Source: Chryseobacterium taklimakanense (GTDB lineage: Bacteria; Bacteroidota; Bacteroidia; Flavobacteriales; Weeksellaceae). Taken from it: a stretch of 64,000 nucleotides of DNA. The first letter of the stretch is position 1; each line of letters starts with the position of its first letter. Location of the stretch: contig NZ_LT906465.1 in assembly GCF_900187185.1 (NCBI RefSeq), positions 186,001-250,000 of the forward strand, given 5' to 3'. Made by a program: the position numbers and the translations under genes. A model generated the notes under the pieces. It saw nothing but the letters and a program-made list of their open reading frames with translations, was not told the origin of the DNA and ran no database searches. Below, in pieces: positions 63,707 to 64,000 of this stretch.

Positions 63707-64000
63707 ATGTCTGAAAACAAAGACGCGGTTCTGATGAACCAAAACGTAGCACCTGAACAGTTTGACTGGGATTCTTTCGAATCCGGACTGGATGCTGAAG
63801 CCAGAAAAGAAAAAAGTGACCTTGAAGAAATCTACAAAGGTTCTTTGAGCGATCTTGAGGACAATGATGTTCTTGTGGGTAAAGTTGTAAGACTTACTGA
63901 CAAAGAAGCTATCGTTGACATCAACTTCAAATCTGAAGGTGTGATTTCTCTGAACGAATTCCGTTACAACCAAGGCCTGCAGGTAGGTGACGAGGTTGAA
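63707..64000 (+). CDS. rpsA: 30S ribosomal protein S1 (3' partial)
   Basis: The first 98 codons are present and the gene runs off the right edge. It opens with a short acidic leader and then enters the first S1 (OB-fold) domain: GSLSDLEDNDVLVGKVVRLTD and DKEAIVDINFKSEGVISLNE match the repeated mRNA-binding S1 motif. AAGAAGGAA lies 15 bases upstream of the ATG. Confidence 0.92.
   Translation, partial: MSENKDAVLMNQNVAPEQFDWDSFESGLDAEARKEKSDLEEIYKGSLSDLEDNDVLVGKVVRLTDKEAIVDINFKSEGVISLNEFRYNQGLQVGDEVE

Overview
The window looks like chromosomal DNA of a Flavobacteriia member, most likely Weeksellaceae (the Chryseobacterium/Kaistella neighbourhood). The evidence is AT-rich DNA, many TAnnTTTG promoter elements (the Bacteroidota -7 box), Bacteroidota-type families (TamL lipoprotein, fused E1 alpha-beta dehydrogenase, DUF4349 lipoprotein, CrtYcd-type lycopene cyclase), and an IS982 element resembling those of Riemerella-type genomes. 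Species is not claimed. No rRNA, complete tRNA or CRISPR array was seen.

Layout: 1-7059 holds tamB (5' end outside the window) and tamL, an envelope biogenesis pair. 7073-13094 is a mobile segment: two direct IS982 copies, about 99% identical by eye and both with broken transposases, bracket an HdeD-like membrane protein and a lactate-oxidation operon (lutA-lutB-lutC plus a nucleosidase-like gene). The second IS copy has lost one end and runs into a truncated TIGR01777-type epimerase. 13095-19634 is a carotenoid locus. The rightward operon crtI-crtB-unknown-crtZ-crtYcd-SRPBCC looks intact. The divergent side is decayed: MarR gene intact, epimerase truncated, flavin-reductase tail and TetR-like head joined by a deletion scar. 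A 28-bp perfect palindrome lies between the two arms. A broken LytTR regulator ends the region.

19768-64000 is mostly ordinary core genome: nucleoid protein, cysteine synthesis (cysE, cysM), a slipin, small membrane proteins, two S9 peptidases, queA, rlmN, a polyprenyl synthase, a 2-oxoacid dehydrogenase E1 fusion with a separate lipoamide dehydrogenase, a patatin, an ion channel, a Nif3-like protein, a coiled-coil zinc-ribbon family member that has lost its cysteines, acyl-CoA synthetase and dehydrogenase, prfC, a CPBP protease, rdgB, rnz, mgtE, rsmA, ftsX, uppP, truB, rluF, a multi-HhH membrane protein, a MerR regulator, and the start of rpsA at the right edge.

I found no convincing complete undescribed system. 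The best candidates for a second look are the decayed regulatory half of the carotenoid locus with its intact palindrome, the unknown secreted protein and SRPBCC protein built into the crt operon, and the IS-bracketed lactate operon with shared lesions in both IS copies.
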